From Phycisphaerales bacterium (GTDB lineage Bacteria > Planctomycetota > Phycisphaerae > Sedimentisphaerales > Anaerobacaceae): 6,538 bases of DNA. Location: positions 1-6,538 of the forward strand of contig DQCG01000615.1 of assembly GCA_003533825.1 (NCBI GenBank), given 5' to 3'. The notes under the pieces are model-generated. The model searched no databases, was not told the DNA's origin, and worked only from the letters and a program-made list of their open reading frames with translations. Each line of letters begins with the position of its first letter. Position 1 is the stretch's first letter. The position numbers and the translations under genes are program-made. Below are positions 5,682 to 6,538 of the stretch, in pieces.

Positions 5682-6479
5682 ATGGGTATCAAAGAAGGCA
5701 CGGCGACTGTTTACTCATGGAAGTGGTACTACAGCATGTCTGCCCTGGGATTATGGATTATTCTGGCGCTTGCGATACTGCTGGTCAGGGATAATCGCGA
5801 TCCCCGTGTTTTGCTAATTTTCGTCCCGATTTTTCTTGTGCGTTTGTTGTGGTCGCGGTTCCAACCAATCCTTGGAGCTCCATCCGATGTACTGGAGGTC
5901 TTTAGGGTGCTGATCGATGCTCTTGTGTTAGGTATAGCCGTGCTGTGGCTGCTGGCATATAAACTTGGCAACCGGAACCGCTTTGTCAGCTTCCTGCTGG
6001 CGCTGGTTGTGCTGGTCGCAGTTACCGTCGTTGCGGTAGTGTCGTATCAGGCATGGTCATCTCAAGCGGCTTTCCAGATTTTTGTAATCCAGGCTCTGGG
6101 GATTGTTACTATGCTGCTCGTCTTCGTTTTGGCCGGCTGGCGCTGCCGGAAACGGTACGGCCCGTGGCGATTCATGCTTTGGCTGGCATTGTGGACGATG
6201 GTCATTTCACTGGTGGGTATGATTACATTTTTCCTGATTTCCGAGGGGCCTTCCGATCCGGCGAAAGAACTCATCCGACAGATACCTGGGGTGCTGCTTG
6301 TGGGGCTTATCTTCGCGATTTGTATATACTTGCTAAATCTGCCGTTCATGATTCTGGCATTTGTTACGCCCTTTTTCCGCGAGCGTTTTTACGCATATTT
6401 CCATTTGAAATCGATGCCGATGAGCTCCCCATCCAGCACGGAAAAACCTAACAACGGCGATTTGGAGCAAACGCAATAG
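5682..6479 (+). CDS. Seven-helix integral membrane protein of unrecognised family
   Basis: Starting at ATG 5682 the product has 265 residues; a GAGGA ten bases upstream supports this start. An in-frame TTG at 5637 would add 15 polar residues. Hydrophobic segments lie at about 17-35, 42-57, 74-93, 101-121, 131-151, 162-186 and 202-232, followed by FFRERFYAYFHL and a short polar tail rich in Ser, Pro and Asn. Short loops and few charged residues inside the helices give no sign of a transporter or enzyme motif. Its frame runs back without a break to the TGA at 5583, so it may originally be the C-terminal half of a protein with signal peptide, periplasmic beta domain and seven helices. That layout recalls bacterial 7TM sensor proteins, but no homology is claimed. 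If it is a separate gene, it is translationally close to the preceding one (96-base gap). Confidence 0.65.
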   Translation: MGIKEGTATVYSWKWYYSMSALGLWIILALAILLVRDNRDPRVLLIFVPIFLVRLLWSRFQPILGAPSDVLEVFRVLIDALVLGIAVLWLLAYKLGNRNRFVSFLLALVVLVAVTVVAVVSYQAWSSQAAFQIFVIQALGIVTMLLVFVLAGWRCRKRYGPWRFMLWLALWTMVISLVGMITFFLISEGPSDPAKELIRQIPGVLLVGLIFAICIYLLNLPFMILAFVTPFFRERFYAYFHLKSMPMSSPSSTEKPNNGDLEQTQ

Positions 6480-6482
6480 CAA

Positions 6483-6503
6483 TAGCCGTGGCGGTCGGCT
6501 ATA
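6483..6503 (+). repeat. Hairpin just after the membrane-protein gene
   Basis: ATAGCCG and CGGCTAT form a 7-bp inverted repeat around a 7-base loop, beginning three bases after the TAG stop at 6477-6479. No T-run follows, so terminator function is doubtful. A consensus TATAAT (6500-6505) overlaps its right arm but lacks a matching -35 box. The remaining bases to the window end show nothing else. Confidence 0.4.
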
Positions 6504-6538
6504 ATGTTCGCAGGTTTAGAGACTATAGCAAGATTACA

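Noticed and set aside
6500..6505. A perfect TATAAT as promoter for a gene to the right.
   Set aside because: No -35 box at 16-18 bases upstream matches more than three positions, and no gene start is visible before the window ends. It also overlaps a hairpin arm.

Overview
The window carries the left part of a bacterial chromosome segment with six protein genes or gene pieces. Four genes are on the minus strand and two reading-frame segments are on the plus strand. A type IV pilus PilM/PilN pair, a secreted GH172 (DUF2961) glycosidase and secreted or membrane proteins without close recognisable relatives suggest a planctomycete-like Gram-negative bacterium, perhaps Phycisphaerae. This is an inference from gene style; no marker in the window settles it. 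TGA is a genuine stop for gpsA, so the standard bacterial code applies.

Layout. Positions 1-728 (minus) hold a pilN-like gene cut by the window edge. It is preceded by a pilM-like gene at 793-1770 (minus), and the two form an operon that continues off the left end, presumably into pilO and later genes. Positions 1771-2184 are intergenic, with a putative pilM promoter, an AT-rich hairpin and a strong paired palindrome next to the gpsA stop. Positions 2185-3249 (minus) hold gpsA, NAD(P)-dependent glycerol-3-phosphate dehydrogenase, with a consensus-like promoter so close to the ATG that the mRNA should be leaderless or nearly so. Positions 3327-4838 (minus) hold a secreted GH172-family protein. 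Positions 4839-5063 separate divergent transcription units. Positions 5064-5585 (plus) encode a secreted beta-rich domain, and 5682-6479 (plus) encode a seven-helix membrane protein. These two lie in the same frame and are separated only by one TGA.

The most interesting signals are three. (1) A small palindromic repeat family has two diverged copies: one sits in frame inside gpsA, adding about 24 residues in a surface-loop position, and the other lies in the divergent intergenic region. (2) The single in-frame TGA at 5583-5585 splits what reads like one sensor-like protein (signal peptide, periplasmic domain, seven membrane helices) and is followed by a perfect 7-bp hairpin. It could be a nonsense mutation, a real two-gene boundary or, less likely, recoding. 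(3) The gpsA promoter is leaderless.

Functional links. PilM and PilN work together on the inner-membrane platform of a type IV pilus or type II secretion-like machine. GpsA supplies glycerol-3-phosphate for phospholipids. The GH172 enzyme would act outside the cytoplasm on fructofuranose- or arabinofuranose-containing glycans. Nothing in the sequence ties these units into one pathway.
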